Origin: Selaginella moellendorffii
Lineage: Eukaryota > Streptophyta > Lycopodiopsida > Selaginellales > Selaginellaceae
Length of the DNA stretch: 64,000 nucleotides
Direction of reading: 5' to 3'
NCBI RefSeq assembly: GCF_000143415.4
Contig: NW_003314321.1
Coordinates: 814,736-878,735, forward strand
Position numbers and translations under genes: made by a program
The notes under the pieces: generated by a model
Seen by the model: only the letters and a program-made list of their open reading frames with translations
The model's database searches: none
Told to the model about the DNA's origin: nothing
In this document: piece by piece, positions 35,836 through 47,853 of the stretch
Numbering within the stretch: the stretch's first letter is position 1
Layout of the letters: each line of letters begins with the position of its first letter

Positions 35836-36395
35836 AAAGAGAACAACTTGAAAGACAATCCATAAAATTCAAATATAGAAAGAAAGGGCCCATAAATAAG
35901 AGTTTACCCCCTTTTCTAATTGCTTAAGGGGCTTCGAATACTTGGGGTTAATCATCCTTAGTACTAGGTTAAGTGACTTCCCAGAAAGTCCAAATTCATG
36001 AGTTTATATTTGTATTGGAGTGGGTCTCAAGTTCAATTATGTTGGTTGGCTTAAGGGAATCGCACTACATCTTGATTGACATTTGGCAGGTCTAATTTAT
36101 TCCAACTGGGCTTGACCTGAAAGGTAGGGTGTTAAGAGAGTAAGGTTCTCAGGAGAGCTATAGCTCTCAACTTCCATTCATGAGGGCATGAAATTGCAAA
36201 GAAGTGTAGTGGATTATAAGCAACTAAAGAGAACAATTTAAAAGATAATCCATAGGGTTAAAATATCAAAGGAAAAAACCTATGAATAAAAGTGCACTTT
36301 TTTTTTTACTTAAGGTTAAGCGTCTTTGGGTTTAAATAGTATTGGGTTGGGTGACTTTTCGGGAAGTTCAAATTTTGGAACTTACACCCAATAGT
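35836..36395. repeat. Diverged direct repeat pair (about 170 bp each)
   Basis: 35836-36005 and 36225-36395 align: AACCAAAGAGAACAACTTGA against CAACTAAAGAGAACAATTTA, followed by matching CCATAAATAAGAG and CCTATGAATAAAAG and by TTAAGTGACTTCCCAGAAAG against TTGGGTGACTTTTCGGGAAG. They may be parts of an eroded LTR or another retroelement-derived repeat. Confidence 0.6.
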
Positions 36396-36559
36396 AATGT
36401 TGTCTAATAATTGAATATAGAATATTTTCAATCTATATCCATTCACTTGAGTGTCATATTTTTCTCTATCAAGATTTACTAGCAAGTATAGTCCATTGAT
36501 ATAGGTTATCTTATCCCATTATTACGGAAAAAAAATTTCATAAATATTTTATCAATTCT

Positions 36560-36840
36560 ACTATTATATTTTATAACTAGATTTCCAATTTAAAATACCT
36601 TTACAAATTTCTTATCAAATCTAAAGTTTCTTTTTTGTTGAATTACTTCTATATGTTGAAGAACTTGATGTTGATTCTCATCTATCCCTTCAAGTTGAAT
36701 AAGCCTCAATTCCAAGTCTTTATTATCATTTAATTCATGCTTCAATGCTAGTTGTAAAGTTGAGATTTCCAACTTAATTGGAAATATAACTTCTATCTTA
36801 TAAATTAATAAAAAGGAGTTTTTTCATATCAGGCCTACTA
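36560..36840 (-). pseudogene. Ty3/gypsy integrase C-terminal relic
   Basis: On the minus strand, ELNDNKDLELRLIQLEGIDE followed by HIEVIQQKRNFRFDKKFVK matches the region after the integrase core of gypsy elements (xLELRLxQLExLxExR..ALxH, then the FDKKV motif). Stops interrupt the upstream part. It differs from the family at 1-2403, so it is a separate old element. Confidence 0.7.
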
Positions 36841-37918
36841 GCACTTCTTTGGGTTACAATATTATCCTTTGAAGTCATGTTTGATGAGTCCCATATACCT
36901 CATGTGGAATTTGCCATTCTTACTAGTTCAAACTCTGCTTTAATGTTTTGGCTGAAGCTAGACATCAGGAGTAGGTTTACTTGGGCAAATAGGGAAAATT
37001 CAGTGACATGGCCTTAATTTTTAGCTTGGTAACAAAGGCATAGTGTTATGATTTTGTAGCCAATCCTACAAGGCTTACAAAAACTAAATTTTTGTTTTGG
37101 GGCGGAACTTGCAATATCTAAGTGGAGTGTGGAAATAGAAAATATGGGATTAATGGTGTAATGGTGGAAGCATGAGATGTTAAGATCAGTGGTAACAATG
37201 GAAGTGGTAAAGTTCTGGTGAGTTATTTAAATTTTTTATGAGCCATTCTGTGGGGGAAATTGGAAATTATGGATGGAGTACTCTCTCTTGGATTGGATTG
37301 GTCCTTGTTCTTTAAGCAGATGGGTCGAATGGCAAATATAAAAGCTGTGGAGATTTGCATTTTATATGGAAATGACGGCTTGTTAACAGGGACTAAAAAA
37401 ATTTTAGATGGGCTGGCTGATTTGAAGTTAAAATTTATTGAAGTTGGAGATTATGTGAAGGGAAATCACTAGGGGGTGAACATGGAAAACATTTCTATAG
37501 GCTCTAGAACTATAAATTGTAGCACTCATGAATCAACAATGTTTGACACTAGCAGTGCATACTTGATGCTTGGAAAAAAATGTTATCAGGAGGTTAGAAA
37601 AACTTATATAGCATAGGTGCATGCAGAAATTATAAGATCACTGGATATAATTAACAACTCAAAAGCAAATGTTAAGAAATGGATTGCTAGCAATAGCTAC
37701 CAGGTTTGGCTTTACCCTTTTTGCCTTGGATCCACCACAAACAATGACATAAGGTTATAATTGCCTCTTAAGGGATTTACCAAAAGTCTATGTTGGACAA
37801 ATTTAACACTACATGACATCTACTAGATTTTTGAGGGTTAAGTGCATTTTTTCCCCATCTGTAAGTACTTGAGTTTTTACTATTTTGCAAAGCAAAGGTT
37901 GGAGTGCCCAACCACTTG
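36841..37918. other. AT-rich degenerate sequence
   Basis: No gene can be supported. It contains a short plus-strand frame at about 37260-37472 (MEIMDGVLSLGLDWSLFFKQ), with text resembling the copia RT active-site region (CILYGNDGLLTGTKK, compare LYVDDLLLTG). That suggests another retroelement scrap. Confidence 0.4.
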
Positions 37919-38521
37919 GAGCGCTTCCAACAATAAATACTTTGTGTTCAGAGTTTTTCAACTCTTGCTACAACATCTTCCATAGTCAAAGAATAAAAGT
38001 AGGGCTTGAAACATTAGCTTCCTTTAGCTCTTTCTCAATTTGTTCACCAAATGCACTGAACTACAATGCAAAAATGTGGAGACATAATTTTGCCAAGCTT
38101 GAAGATTGCTTAGTTTTTGTATTCAAGGCTTTTAAAGACCTGCGAACAAGAAAATATAATTGGATACTATAAGTTGCATTCACATGAAAAAAAATGGAAA
38201 GCATGCCAATTTGCATTTGGTGAGGCAAATGTGGAAGTTGTCCATCGTTGCTTGAAGTTTTTGCTCGTCTACACCAATATCCAGACCATAATTGCTCATA
38301 AGAAAAGAAAAATGAGCATAAATTAACATCACATCAAATGAGACACCTGAATATAAGGAAGTGCTCCAAGCAAAGCTTTGGTGCTACCACTATTAAACTT
38401 ATATGCAACCTTTCTCAAGAACTCGTTTACTATACACTTATGTCTCTTAACTTTACATTAGAAATGAGGAAGGATGAATAACTTTAAGGAATCCATATGG
38501 TGGCACTTTGTATTGCCATCT
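37919..38521 (-). pseudogene. Third, heavily decayed MurD copy
   Basis: Plus-strand text such as CATCTTCCATAGTCAAAGAA, GCATGCCAATTTGCATTTGG and CTTATATGCAACCTTTCTCA aligns base by base with MurD copies A and B (exons E12, E9 and E8 plus the introns between). Many changes are C-to-T and G-to-A. The segment covering exons E10 and E11 and part of E9 is deleted. Since introns are retained it is a genomic duplicate, not a retrocopy, and much older than copies A and B. Confidence 0.85.
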
Positions 38522-41500
38522 TATCTTTGTTTATAGAATATGGCATTTTATTTGTAAATCCCTGCACACGTAGCATAGTCTAGGTGGCATTCTCCAATTG
38601 GATGAAGTCTAGATGCCAATGAGATGGGCATATATACATTTTGACTATAAAATGATGGGTCATACATGCAGGTTATATATGTGGCAAGATGACCCATACA
38701 ACATCCCATTCATCATTATTGTCATTGTCTAAGTGTGACTTAGGGTTCTCAAGCAAGAAAGAGTTTTTGGAACCATATAATTTAATTTCATGTTGTGGTA
38801 GTGAAATTGATTTGGTTTTCTGGTAGTAACTAGAAACATCCACAATGAGTAAGTTTTGCCTATAGCTTAGATTTGTGAAATTGGACTCAAATACAAATAT
38901 TGTAAATAGATATATTGGTGGAAATGAACCAAGTGCAGGGTTGCTATTAGACTTCAATTCCAACATTTTTTTAGCTAGCGAGAGTGAAGATGAAGATGGA
39001 GATCCTGACATTCCAGTGGTGAGTAGATGAATTTCTGAATTGGAGAGTCTTCATTATGGTATTTTTTGTAAGGCTTCAATAACTTTTTGAGATCAAAAGG
39101 ATCAACAGCATTTTGTGTATGGATACACTTAAAGTAAAATAAAGACTATAGTTTATCTTGCAAATTATTTGGGAATTATATAGCTAACATTATACAAATA
39201 TATGCGGGTGGTGGATACAAATTGGAGGGGGGTGTACCATAGGATACTGATAGAGGAAGATCTTAACCATGTCCAATAATAATATTCCCATGAATTGTAT
39301 AATGACAAATTAGGGTATTATCCTTCTGCTCTTGTTGTCAAGCAATTGATTATTATTTTAGTAGGTATCAAATTCGTGAGGCATTAACTTTACATGATCT
39401 AAAAAGACTACAAAGTAGGCATTTGTTATAAATTTGTTGATGTAACTACACTAATAAAACAACTTATATACTATGCTATATGAATTATAAGTTTTTTTTT
39501 TCTTTGTCTTTGTTAACCATTATTTTTGTGTTTTTATAGCATGCATCCATGCCATGATTTATGGAGCAATGCATTTTATTATGGCCTATAAGCTATTTAT
39601 GACCAAAGATGCCCATGCTATTTTCAACACATATGCATGGGTTATATATCACTTTGAGAGGCTAAAATGAATAAAGAGTGATAATGCTTTAAAACACAAT
39701 AGCATAAAGGTTGATATAATCTAGTGTTGGGGCATAGAGGCAAAAAGCTTTATACGTGGAATATCAATATGAAACCAAATAATAGATTTATGTTTATTTA
39801 AAGTTTACCTTTCTTGAGAGTTTTTTTTAAGCGTATTGAGCATTTGTGGCGAGAATTGTACAAGTGAGTGATATAGTTTTATAAGCATCTTTGAATTTTT
39901 GAACATTGGTGTTCGTGATATAAGCAATGTACGGCATACACAAAGCTTACAGAGTGTATTTTCAACTTATCTTGCAAAGAACAGCTAATTGGGTTGCAAT
40001 ATAAAATCTATATGAAGTTCATTGCTTTAAATGTGGTGAATATTTCAAAGCATCCCACATCTCTACTAATTTATTCCAACTGATGGAGTGAGAACTCAGG
40101 TAAGATAAAAACTTTGTTTTGATAGGCATTCTAACATTGCTTAAATTTTCTTTTTCTTCTAGAATAGTTCAAGCTTGTTCACAAAAGGATATTGAAGATT
40201 TTTCAGGAGAATTCATTCCTTGTATTGATAGAACAACTTTAGGATAGATTATTTTAATTTAACTTATATTTATTTTTCAAACCCATTTTTTTCAAATATG
40301 TTAGTTTTGTATATTTACAATGCATAAGGAAGGGTTAAAACTGAATGAATAATATCTTCTTCATTTGGATCTATTTGTAGAGTGTGCAATAGTGAAGTGC
40401 AAAGCCTAGATCTTGCAATATACATCAACATTACGCTGTTAATTGCAACTCTAGTGAAAAGAAGAGCTTTATAAAAATTATAGTCGGCTATTATTTAGGG
40501 ATTAGCTAATATCAATTTTTTTTTACTCAATACATTGTCCTTATATAAAAAATTCTCTTCTATAAGCAATAGATTTAATAATATTAAGTTTATAATATTT
40601 TTAATTAAACTTCATATCAAATACAAAACCTAATCCAAAAAAATCTTATCAGTGACATTTTTAGGCATTTTAAGTTGAAAATATAATAAGAATTTAATAT
40701 AGCCTAAGGCTATATTAAATTTAAGTCTAAATTTAGTAATTTATCATATTATTTAAGAAGTAGAATAACTAAGGTTTTTCATTATGTTGTATTTTAATAT
40801 TGGTACATAGTTGACTACCTGTGGGAGGCTCTCTAAATGCCAATATTATAATACAATCAATTTCAAATTTCAGATTATATCATAGTCAATTACAAATTTT
40901 AATGTGAAGGAAAATCACATCAGATTTTAATTTTACACAAGTAATTGGATTCTCTTTTTTGTTCTAAAATGGATTGCTAATCTTTATTTTTTAGTTTATA
41001 AATAGCCAAGAAGCTCTAGCTCTTCCATAAGATGGAACTCATAGTGGAGTTTGAGCATACTTGAATCTTCTATGGTTAGATCATCTATGTTTAGATTTTA
41101 ATCTTCTACATCATGTGACTACATTAAAAGGAGCCTCTTAAAACTTAATATACCCACCTAAGCATATAAGAGGAATAAATCTGAAAAGTAAGATAAAATA
41201 TAGAACTAAAAAATTAAACATTTTTAATTCCTCACTTTATTAACATGCCAACTAAATAAAAATTAAATATTCATAAATATCCTTAAACTGCATATCATCT
41301 ATTTCAATTGGGTTTTACTTATTTATTCTCTATAAAACCATAGAGTCCAATTTTGACATGCTCAAAATTGGAAAAGAGCAAATAGGGGGTGAGGGGGCCA
41401 AAGCTAAATTAAAGCTCAAATCTGTGTTCATTGTGGTCTATGTGATTAAAGTCTCTGATAGAGAGTTTGAGGGACTCGGGGAAATATATATTCTATCGCT

Positions 41501-41555
41501 CCTAGACAAGTGATGCCAAAGCCGTATTAGTGGTTTTCAACTCTGACCGTATTTA
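38522..41555. other. Long AT-rich stretch without recognisable genes
   Basis: Short open frames occur, for example minus-strand 38673-39011 starting MSGSPSSSSLSLAKKMLELK, but none has recognisable domains or neighbours that support it. The tone (TG/CA-rich, AT-rich, many stops) resembles decayed transposon sequence. Confidence 0.45.
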
Positions 41556-41885
41556 TCTTCACTAGCCTCACTTTTGTGTCTAAAGAACAGCCAAAGTGCA
41601 TATTCTTGGGTGATCTTCCCTTTGTTTCCTCTTTTTGTCAGTGTGTCCACTTTGGATGTTAGTGCAACAATCAGTTGTGACCAGATCTTTGAGATTGTTA
41701 CCCAAGACCAAGTCTATTCATCTTCACCAGCCTCACTTCTGTATCTAAAGAACAGCTAGAGAGCATGTTCTTGGGTGATCTTCCTTTTGTTTTCTCTTTT
41801 TGTCAACATGTCCACTCTAGATGCTAGTGCAACAATCAGTTGTGACCAAACCTTTGAGATTGTTGCCCAAGTTGAGGGGTTCCTG
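41556..41885. repeat. 165-bp tandem duplication
   Basis: Two units 165 bp apart: TCTTCACTAGCCTCACTTTT at 41556 and TCTTCACCAGCCTCACTTCT at 41721. Each continues through CTTGGGTGATCTTCC and GTGCAACAATCAGTTGTGAC. They diverge by scattered substitutions. Confidence 0.8.
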
Positions 41886-41989
41886 TCATTGAACATCCTA
41901 GTGCAATGGGCCTTCCAAATCTCTGTTAGAATACATCCCTTGAGAACATCAAAGAGTTCCTGATGGAGATGTGTGAGGTGAGTGCGCAT
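41756..41989 (-). pseudogene. LINE-like reverse-transcriptase C-terminal relic
   Basis: The minus-strand frame HQELFDVLKGCILTEIWKAH followed by CTRMFNDRNPSTWATISKVW resembles the tail of plant non-LTR retroelement ORF2 after the RT (zf-RVT) region, with the typical E-IWK-x-RC-x-x-F pattern. The tandem duplication above repeats part of it. Only this tail is recognisable. Confidence 0.5.
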
Positions 41990-42000
41990 TCAGTTAAGTT

Positions 42001-42833
42001 GGTCAAAATTGAAGTGTTGGTCTTCCCTTGGAAGAAACTACCCTAAAGTGTGGATTCATTGTGAGGTTCACTTGAGGATTGCCATACATGTCAACTATGT
42101 AACATGATGGAGTAGGTTTGCTCTTATATTCGTGCCCAGACAGAGGAGATGAACAAGATCAAGGCATAGGAGTGAAGCTTGAATCTGTTTGCTCCACAAC
42201 TTTGGTTCTAGAGCAACAAGCAGGATAAGGAGGAGCTGTGAAATCACGTTGTGAGTGTGACTTACAATGGGTTGGGCTACAAGGTGTAGAAGTTTGACAT
42301 GCGAGAGCTAGTGTTTGGAAAGCCCAAGCCCATAAGGATTGTTTTCAAGGATTTTAAGAATGCTCATGGACTTTCTTACTGCACTATAAGTCACTTGTTG
42401 ATAGTTATCACTTCTAGGAATGATGCCTCTTGTTGACAGTGAAACTAGCCAAAACAGTTTCATATTATGAATATATTAGAATTGGTAGTAAAAATGAATT
42501 ATAAATACTATGGGTAGTAAAATCCTACCACCACAAAATTCACTACTTGCTAACATACCAACCTAGAACACAATGCTTTCAGTTTAAAAGCCTGATTGCA
42601 TTATTTTTAAGCCAAACTGGTGGTAAGAAAACTAACTTTCTGAGCTAACCTGGGCCTCATCATAGAGCACCACCCAGAGCTGAACCGCTTGGAATAAGCT
42701 CTCTGGCAATGCTGGGGAACAATCATGGTTGGTCGTTTTGTGATATTTGACCAGAGGTTTCTTCTCTTTACAGGTGGAGCTGGTCTACACATTTGATTCG
42801 CGTTCTTGAATACAGAACTCAAGGACCAAGCTC
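42001..42833. other. Degenerate coding-like sequence
   Basis: A plus-strand frame near 42240-42420 reads VVSVTYNGLGYKV, then a stop, then FDMRELVFGKPKPIRIVFKD. It looks like an eroded protein-coding sequence that I do not recognise. The remainder shows nothing. Confidence 0.35.
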
Positions 42834-44735
42834 TTGTTTTGCCTGAGAGAAGAGTTAGTTTCCAGAGACAAATTCTTTGTGGCTATGGCCATCTTCCATC
42901 CCATTGAGCTGCAAGCCGTTGGTGGCCTGGTGGCTGCAGCGTGTGCTTCAGCGCTAAAAACGCGTCTCTCGGCTGGTTCCAAAGAACCGAGACTGATTTT
43001 ACTCTTGTTCCGGGTTCTGAAATCCCACAGTTGTAAGGCAAAGAAGGCAACTTCTACAAGATGTCATGCCGCTACAGTCGTGGCTGAGCATGGACGCTTG
43101 AGCGTAGAGAGTGTAGAGAGCGTAAACGAGCTGGGAGCATTGATCTTGTCTTTGGTCAGGAGATTCACAAAGATCTCCAGGAAAATCCTTTCGCTACTCC
43201 AGCGATCATCTACGAACAAAGCTGACCTAGCACTGAAAACCGCGATGGTCACAGCGGCCTATGTTGCTCTTGCCACATCCTGGGGCCATCCATCGCCGCT
43301 GCCTAGCATCGCTCATCATCTTGGGGATGAGAGAGTTAGGGTTCTTAGCGGTGAGAGAAAGGGGATGATGCTTCATCCTCCTCATGCATTCAATAATGTT
43401 GATTATGCCTTCTTAGATCCTTTGTATCTAGCAGTTGTTTCGTTTTGCGTGAACATGACATAGAACGGCTTGGAGACGCCACGAGATCTCTTTGCAGAAT
43501 TTAGCTGGACGGATGTGGCTGCCCACACGACATTGTACTCCCCGATCGGCTTGGTAAGCATTCTCTTTTGTTCTTGCCCGCCAGTCAAGTGATTCCTCTC
43601 GTGCTCTCCATCTATTGCGCCTCGATTCTGCTCCTCAATCCATGCCACTAAATACTTGTTTCATTCTTTCTTCCAGGTGATGGCAGATTGCTCGTACCTC
43701 TTGGGCTGGGAGAATTTCTATGTGAGGCCTGAGCACTTCTCCAGGATGAAACTCCCGCGCTCTGGGAGCTACATGGCTTTGAACGATGCCGTCTTGAATT
43801 CCACTGCTTACAAGAAGCTGCTGGACCGTAAATAAGCTATTTTGTACCAGTAGTGGTAAGCTAGTTTTGTTTCTTCTTTGTAGACATCAAAGGGCTCTAC
43901 AAGAAGCAAAAAGCTGGAAGAAATGCCCCTTATATGTCACATATAGCCTTCTACACACTTTATGGAGCGGCTCAGGATCAGATGGTGTTAGCCTTGACTC
44001 ACCACGGTCTCCTTCCCTGGCTCTTCTTTACAAGAGATGCCCATTACTCAATCTTTCTCAACCAGTAAGTTTCATTTCTTGTTAAGATAACTACCTAAAA
44101 CCAAACCAGGTATGCTGCTGCCATGAGGTTCAACGTGGCTCCATTCCTGAGACGCCTCGTTTTGACTCTTGACAGTTCTAACTACCATCCAATCCCCGCG
44201 ACTTGGCACCTTTTGTGAGAAGGTATGTGCATGAGATTTCATCCTTACCTCTCACTTTGGTAATAGGCGGTTGATCTCGTGCGCTATGGAATTGGCGCTT
44301 TGTGCATGGCTTGCCACAGCAATGGAATCCCGTTCAATGCAAATGCAGCACCCGATGAGTTGGCCGAGCTTCTGTAAGCTTCTAATTGTTTATTTTTTCT
44401 TATTTAAAGCTTGTGTTCTTCACAGCTGGACGGCAAACTCCTGACGAAAGACTTGTAGTATCAAGAACAAAATCATGGACTTGTGCTACCGGTGCTGGTC
44501 CATAGCGTTGAGTTGTGTTGTGATCTGGCCCAGATGTTCCTAACTGGATTAAGACTGGTAAGAAGGTTTCCAATATAGTCAGGATTTCAGTCGAATTTTG
44601 AAAAAAAAAAAATCCTCTCTTTTCCTTTAGATTTTCTTTTTGAGTGACGAGAGCAAACAGTTGCCTTATGGTCTTGGCGACAAGTGAGATTGTCGTAGGG
44701 TCGTTGTCCATGGCGATTCTTCCAAACAGAGAACT
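42834..44735 (+). pseudogene. Unrecognised multi-exon gene, probably decaying
   Basis: Exon-like stretches with good donors and acceptors follow one another: about 42834-43553 (including SWGHPSPLPSIAHHLGDERV and FAEFSWTDVAAHTTLYSPIG), 43678-43829 (MADCSYLLGWENFYVRPEHF), 43884-44066 (GLLPWLFFTRDAHYSIFLNQ), 44110-44221, 44268-44376 (GIGALCMACHSNGIPFNANA) and 44427 onward. In-frame stops lie at about 43461 and about 44457 (both TAG where CAG would fit) and near 44216. I do not recognise the family, and the single CMACH is not enough to call a cytochrome c. Splicing looks real, so it was a gene. Confidence 0.45.
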
Positions 44736-44930
44736 TCACGTAAGTTTCAATGTTGTTTTCTCATAGTTCTCTCTTTTAAGTTTTACTTTGTCTCACTCGT
44801 TACGGGGAGGATTGCTGTTCTACCCGATCGGATGCTGGATCGTTGAAGCTCCAAAGCTGTAGACCAAGAGCATATGCGCCAAATACCAAGAGTCATGCCT
44901 GGCTCACAGGTTCGTCTTTGAGATTTTCAC

Positions 44931-45560
44931 TTGCTAGAATTTCTAGGTGCTGGCAGGACGATCTTTTCAGAACAGTTACGTTGGACGCACAACTCATCGC
45001 CCTCGGAAGTTAGGTCTCGAGAGTTGGAGGTTTTTGGAGAGGAAGATCCTTTCGTCGGACTCGAAGCTTTCAGTGTCTTCTCTTCCAAGGGAGAAGATGA
45101 TCAGGCAAGTTTCTCGGCTGACGCCACGACCAAGTGGCCCGATTTTAGATTCTTTCCAAAGCGGAAGGTGTTTGCGAGAGCATTTTCCGCCGAGGCTCGC
45201 GACGTAGCAGTGGAGATGCGAGCGGTCTTGCCGGGAGGCCCAAGCAACTACGATGGTCGAGAGTTCGCCAAGGATATGCTCAAGGGTTTGACAGCGAGGC
45301 AATTCGCACAGCTTAGCAAAAGTTTGCGACGACGACGTCTACCACTTCCTCAGCTATGGCGAGCTGAAGGAAGGGCTGGTAAGTCTGGGCGAGCAGCCGC
45401 GAGCAGCGCTATCCCAGCACAGCATGGAGTCCCGTGATCAAGAACAGGAGGGATCTCTACTGGCGGAGCTAGACCGTGGCAAGAAGAAAATTTAAGAAGT
45501 GGAAGACTGAAAACTTCGCATTCTTCGTCGAGATCCTGGCTGAGAAGCAGCAGCTCAAGC
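44931..45560 (+). pseudogene. Unrecognised coding remnant
   Basis: The open frame includes KWPDFRFFPKRKVFARAFSA and GPSNYDGREFAKDMLKGLTA. Near 45315 the sensible reading jumps frame to CDDDVYHFLSYGELKEGLVS, so a frameshift is likely. It may be the 3' end of the gene upstream or a separate decayed gene. No family is recognised. Confidence 0.4.
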
Positions 45561-46508
45561 CACTGATTGGCAGAAGACATAGCATAGACAAGAAGAGCTC
45601 GACAAAAGAGCTGAGACGACGAACGCTGGTCCTCTCATTCCTCTTTATTGTCTAACGTCTTTCATTTAAACAAGACTCCGGAGAACAAAGCGAAGTTACT
45701 CTTTCTCTCCAAACTTTTCTACCAACAGAATCATATTGATTTGCCTGGGCTTGCAAAGGACAGCAATCTACATAGTTAACGTTCTAGACTACAAACGCCC
45801 AAACTTACACATTCACTTTGGAAACGACTAATAAAGTTTGCCTGCAAATCTATGAGGAGAAGAAAAAAAGGAAAAAAAAAAAAGAAAGAAAAAATCCAGG
45901 GGAAAGCATTGCAGTCTAATATAGGTGCAAATGGTGTAAGCATGGTTTATCTTATTAAACCACATATTCTACCTACAAACTTTTGAGTGTATATTGAAAA
46001 TCTACTAAGGCTGTGGAAAGAAACACTTAGAGACAAGCTTTTGCAATTACCACATGAGCAGCTGCTCATGTGGTAATCGCAAAAGCTCGTCACTGCATCA
46101 TCGCTTCCACTAATTGACAGACTGTCTGCAATCTCTGACAACTAAGAAGAGCGACACCTACATTACAATCACAAACCTCTCTCCAAAGTTTTCTCGTGCG
46201 AGGCAGATTGTGTACCCCAGGACACATTATCGTCAAGAACGCGACCAGCACCTGGATCGCCACACAGTAACTAACAATCGCTCGAAAGCTTTGACAGACC
46301 ATTTTGAGTTTTCTGCTTGTTCAACAGCATCACCGTCGTCAGTGTGTCTGCTTCTTGAATCATCGATGTTCGTGCCCTCCCTCATGAGCATTTCAGGCCC
46401 TAAAACCTTCTATCAACTTCATCTAGATCGTGATCTAAAGGAAGAAGGAAATCCATCAAAACTTTTGCTTGGCCACACAAACTATAGAATAGGGTTGGCC
46501 AATCTAGA
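45561..46508. other. Spacer containing a 60-bp palindrome
   Basis: Has an A-rich tract at 45866-45892 and a near-perfect palindrome (46032-46091). No supportable coding region is seen before the ATG at 46509. Confidence 0.5.
46032..46091. repeat. 60-bp near-perfect palindrome without a loop
   Basis: The centre is between 46061 and 46062 (CATGAGCAG|CTGCTCATG). I paired the arms outward base by base: 28 of 30 pairs match, with mismatches only at 46045/46078 and 46035/46088. Confidence 0.92.
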
Positions 46509-47604
46509 ATGGAGCAGGCGAATGTGGATAGCCTCTTCAAGGGTGTGAAAGTGCCGCCGCGCTTGAGAGAAGCCGTGGATGCCACGCTCGAGTTGCGGAG
46601 GGTCATCTCCGCCTTCAGGCAGAGTTGCTTCTTCTCTGTGGAGGGTGGAGCTCTGTTCGAGACAATTCAAGCGTGGTACGTGAAGAAATACGTGCCCAGT
46701 TCCAACCTGAAGGAGTACCCCAAAGTACACACTGTTTTTCTCGCTGTAGAGTTTAATTTGCTGCTTTAGGACCTGGAGGAAAGGAACCCATATGCACGGT
46801 ATAAGACTCAATTCCCAAAGGCTGCAAGGGCGTGGTCCTCAAAGCTGGATTTCTTGCTTGATGAAATCCCGCTCTGCAACTCATCGCTGCAGTCGCTTGA
46901 GCGATGTAAGTTTCCCTCGCAGCCAGATGAAAATACTGACAAAAAGAACAACAGGGACTGTAAGTGCAGCGGAGCTGGAGCAGCTCCTGCTAGACCTGGG
47001 TGACGGCGGAAGGCTTGCTCCTCTTATTACTGTGTGCCCTTACCTTACACACTTGGAGAACGTCTACATGGCCGTGTTAGACGCGCGGCTGTGGCTCAGC
47101 TATTCAGAGCTTCCTGTCGAACCTCTTCGGAACAGCGGATCATGTGAGTGAGCCTTCAGCATTCTTGACTTTTTAGTTGCTCATGCATGGTTTATAGACA
47201 AGGCAATTCGTATGGGGTCCGCTCGACCTGTGCGGCAGCTGCAGGGCAAGCCTCCCTCCTCCTTCTACGCCCTCGAGATGCAGCTTGAAGCGAGCAACTA
47301 CTTGGGCATTCTCAGCGACCCGGGTTCGACGGTGTACTACGTGACGCCAATGGATTTTGAGCCAGGGAGACGCGGCTGTTACATGGCGAGGATGTTGAGA
47401 TTGGGGCGGGGCGTCATGCGCAAGCGCGGGATGTCACCAAAACAGCTTGCTGCAAGCCTGGCTGCAACGCCCATTGATGATAAGGAGTTCAAGGACCGCT
47501 TCCTCAAGCACAATAAGATGACAGAAACATCTTCCATGGCCAAGCTCCTGGCTCACCGCATATACTTGTCAGCTTTTATCCAGATCTTTTTTAAGATTGA
47601 ATAG
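46509..47604 (+). CDS. Unrecognised four-exon protein (315 aa)
   Basis: Exons 46509-46724, 46770-46905, 46955-47143 and 47198-47604 join exactly in frame through GT-AG introns of 45-54 bp. The protein starts MEQANVDSLFKGVKVPPRLR and is mostly charged alpha-helical. LENVYMAVLDARLWLSYSEL (exon 3) faintly resembles the LE-x-VxxVLxLYxWLSxR element at the C terminus of SUV3-type mitochondrial RNA helicases, but there is no helicase core, so I give no function. The ending LSAFIQIFFKIE may be an artefact: transposon-like DNA begins soon after, and the original 3' exons could have been displaced. Confidence 0.6.
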
Positions 47605-47853
47605 CCACTGGACCTTCATGCACCGTTTGTGATCTTTATTTATAATAAAAAGGTATAAAGGTATCATGTCTACAGCTTGAGGTAACAACTGAACTCTATA
47701 AATTAAATAATTGATATTATTTAATAGTATTATGAGCGAAGTGTATGTAGCGGGATCAAGATCTTCCAAGAGATGGAGCAGAAAGGCCACTCATTTCTAT
47801 ATATAAACTAAGGTTTTTGGGTTAATTGATATATACATTTTTATATTGCACAC

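Noticed and set aside
44268-44376. Cytochrome c (CxxCH) call for the CMACH motif
   Set aside because: A single CxxCH by chance in a decaying, otherwise unrelated protein; no axial Met segment or cytochrome context is visible.
42834-45560. Lipoxygenase, terpene synthase or LETM1 identity for the unknown gene
   Set aside because: I tried to match conserved motifs of these families from memory and found none that hold, so no function is assigned.
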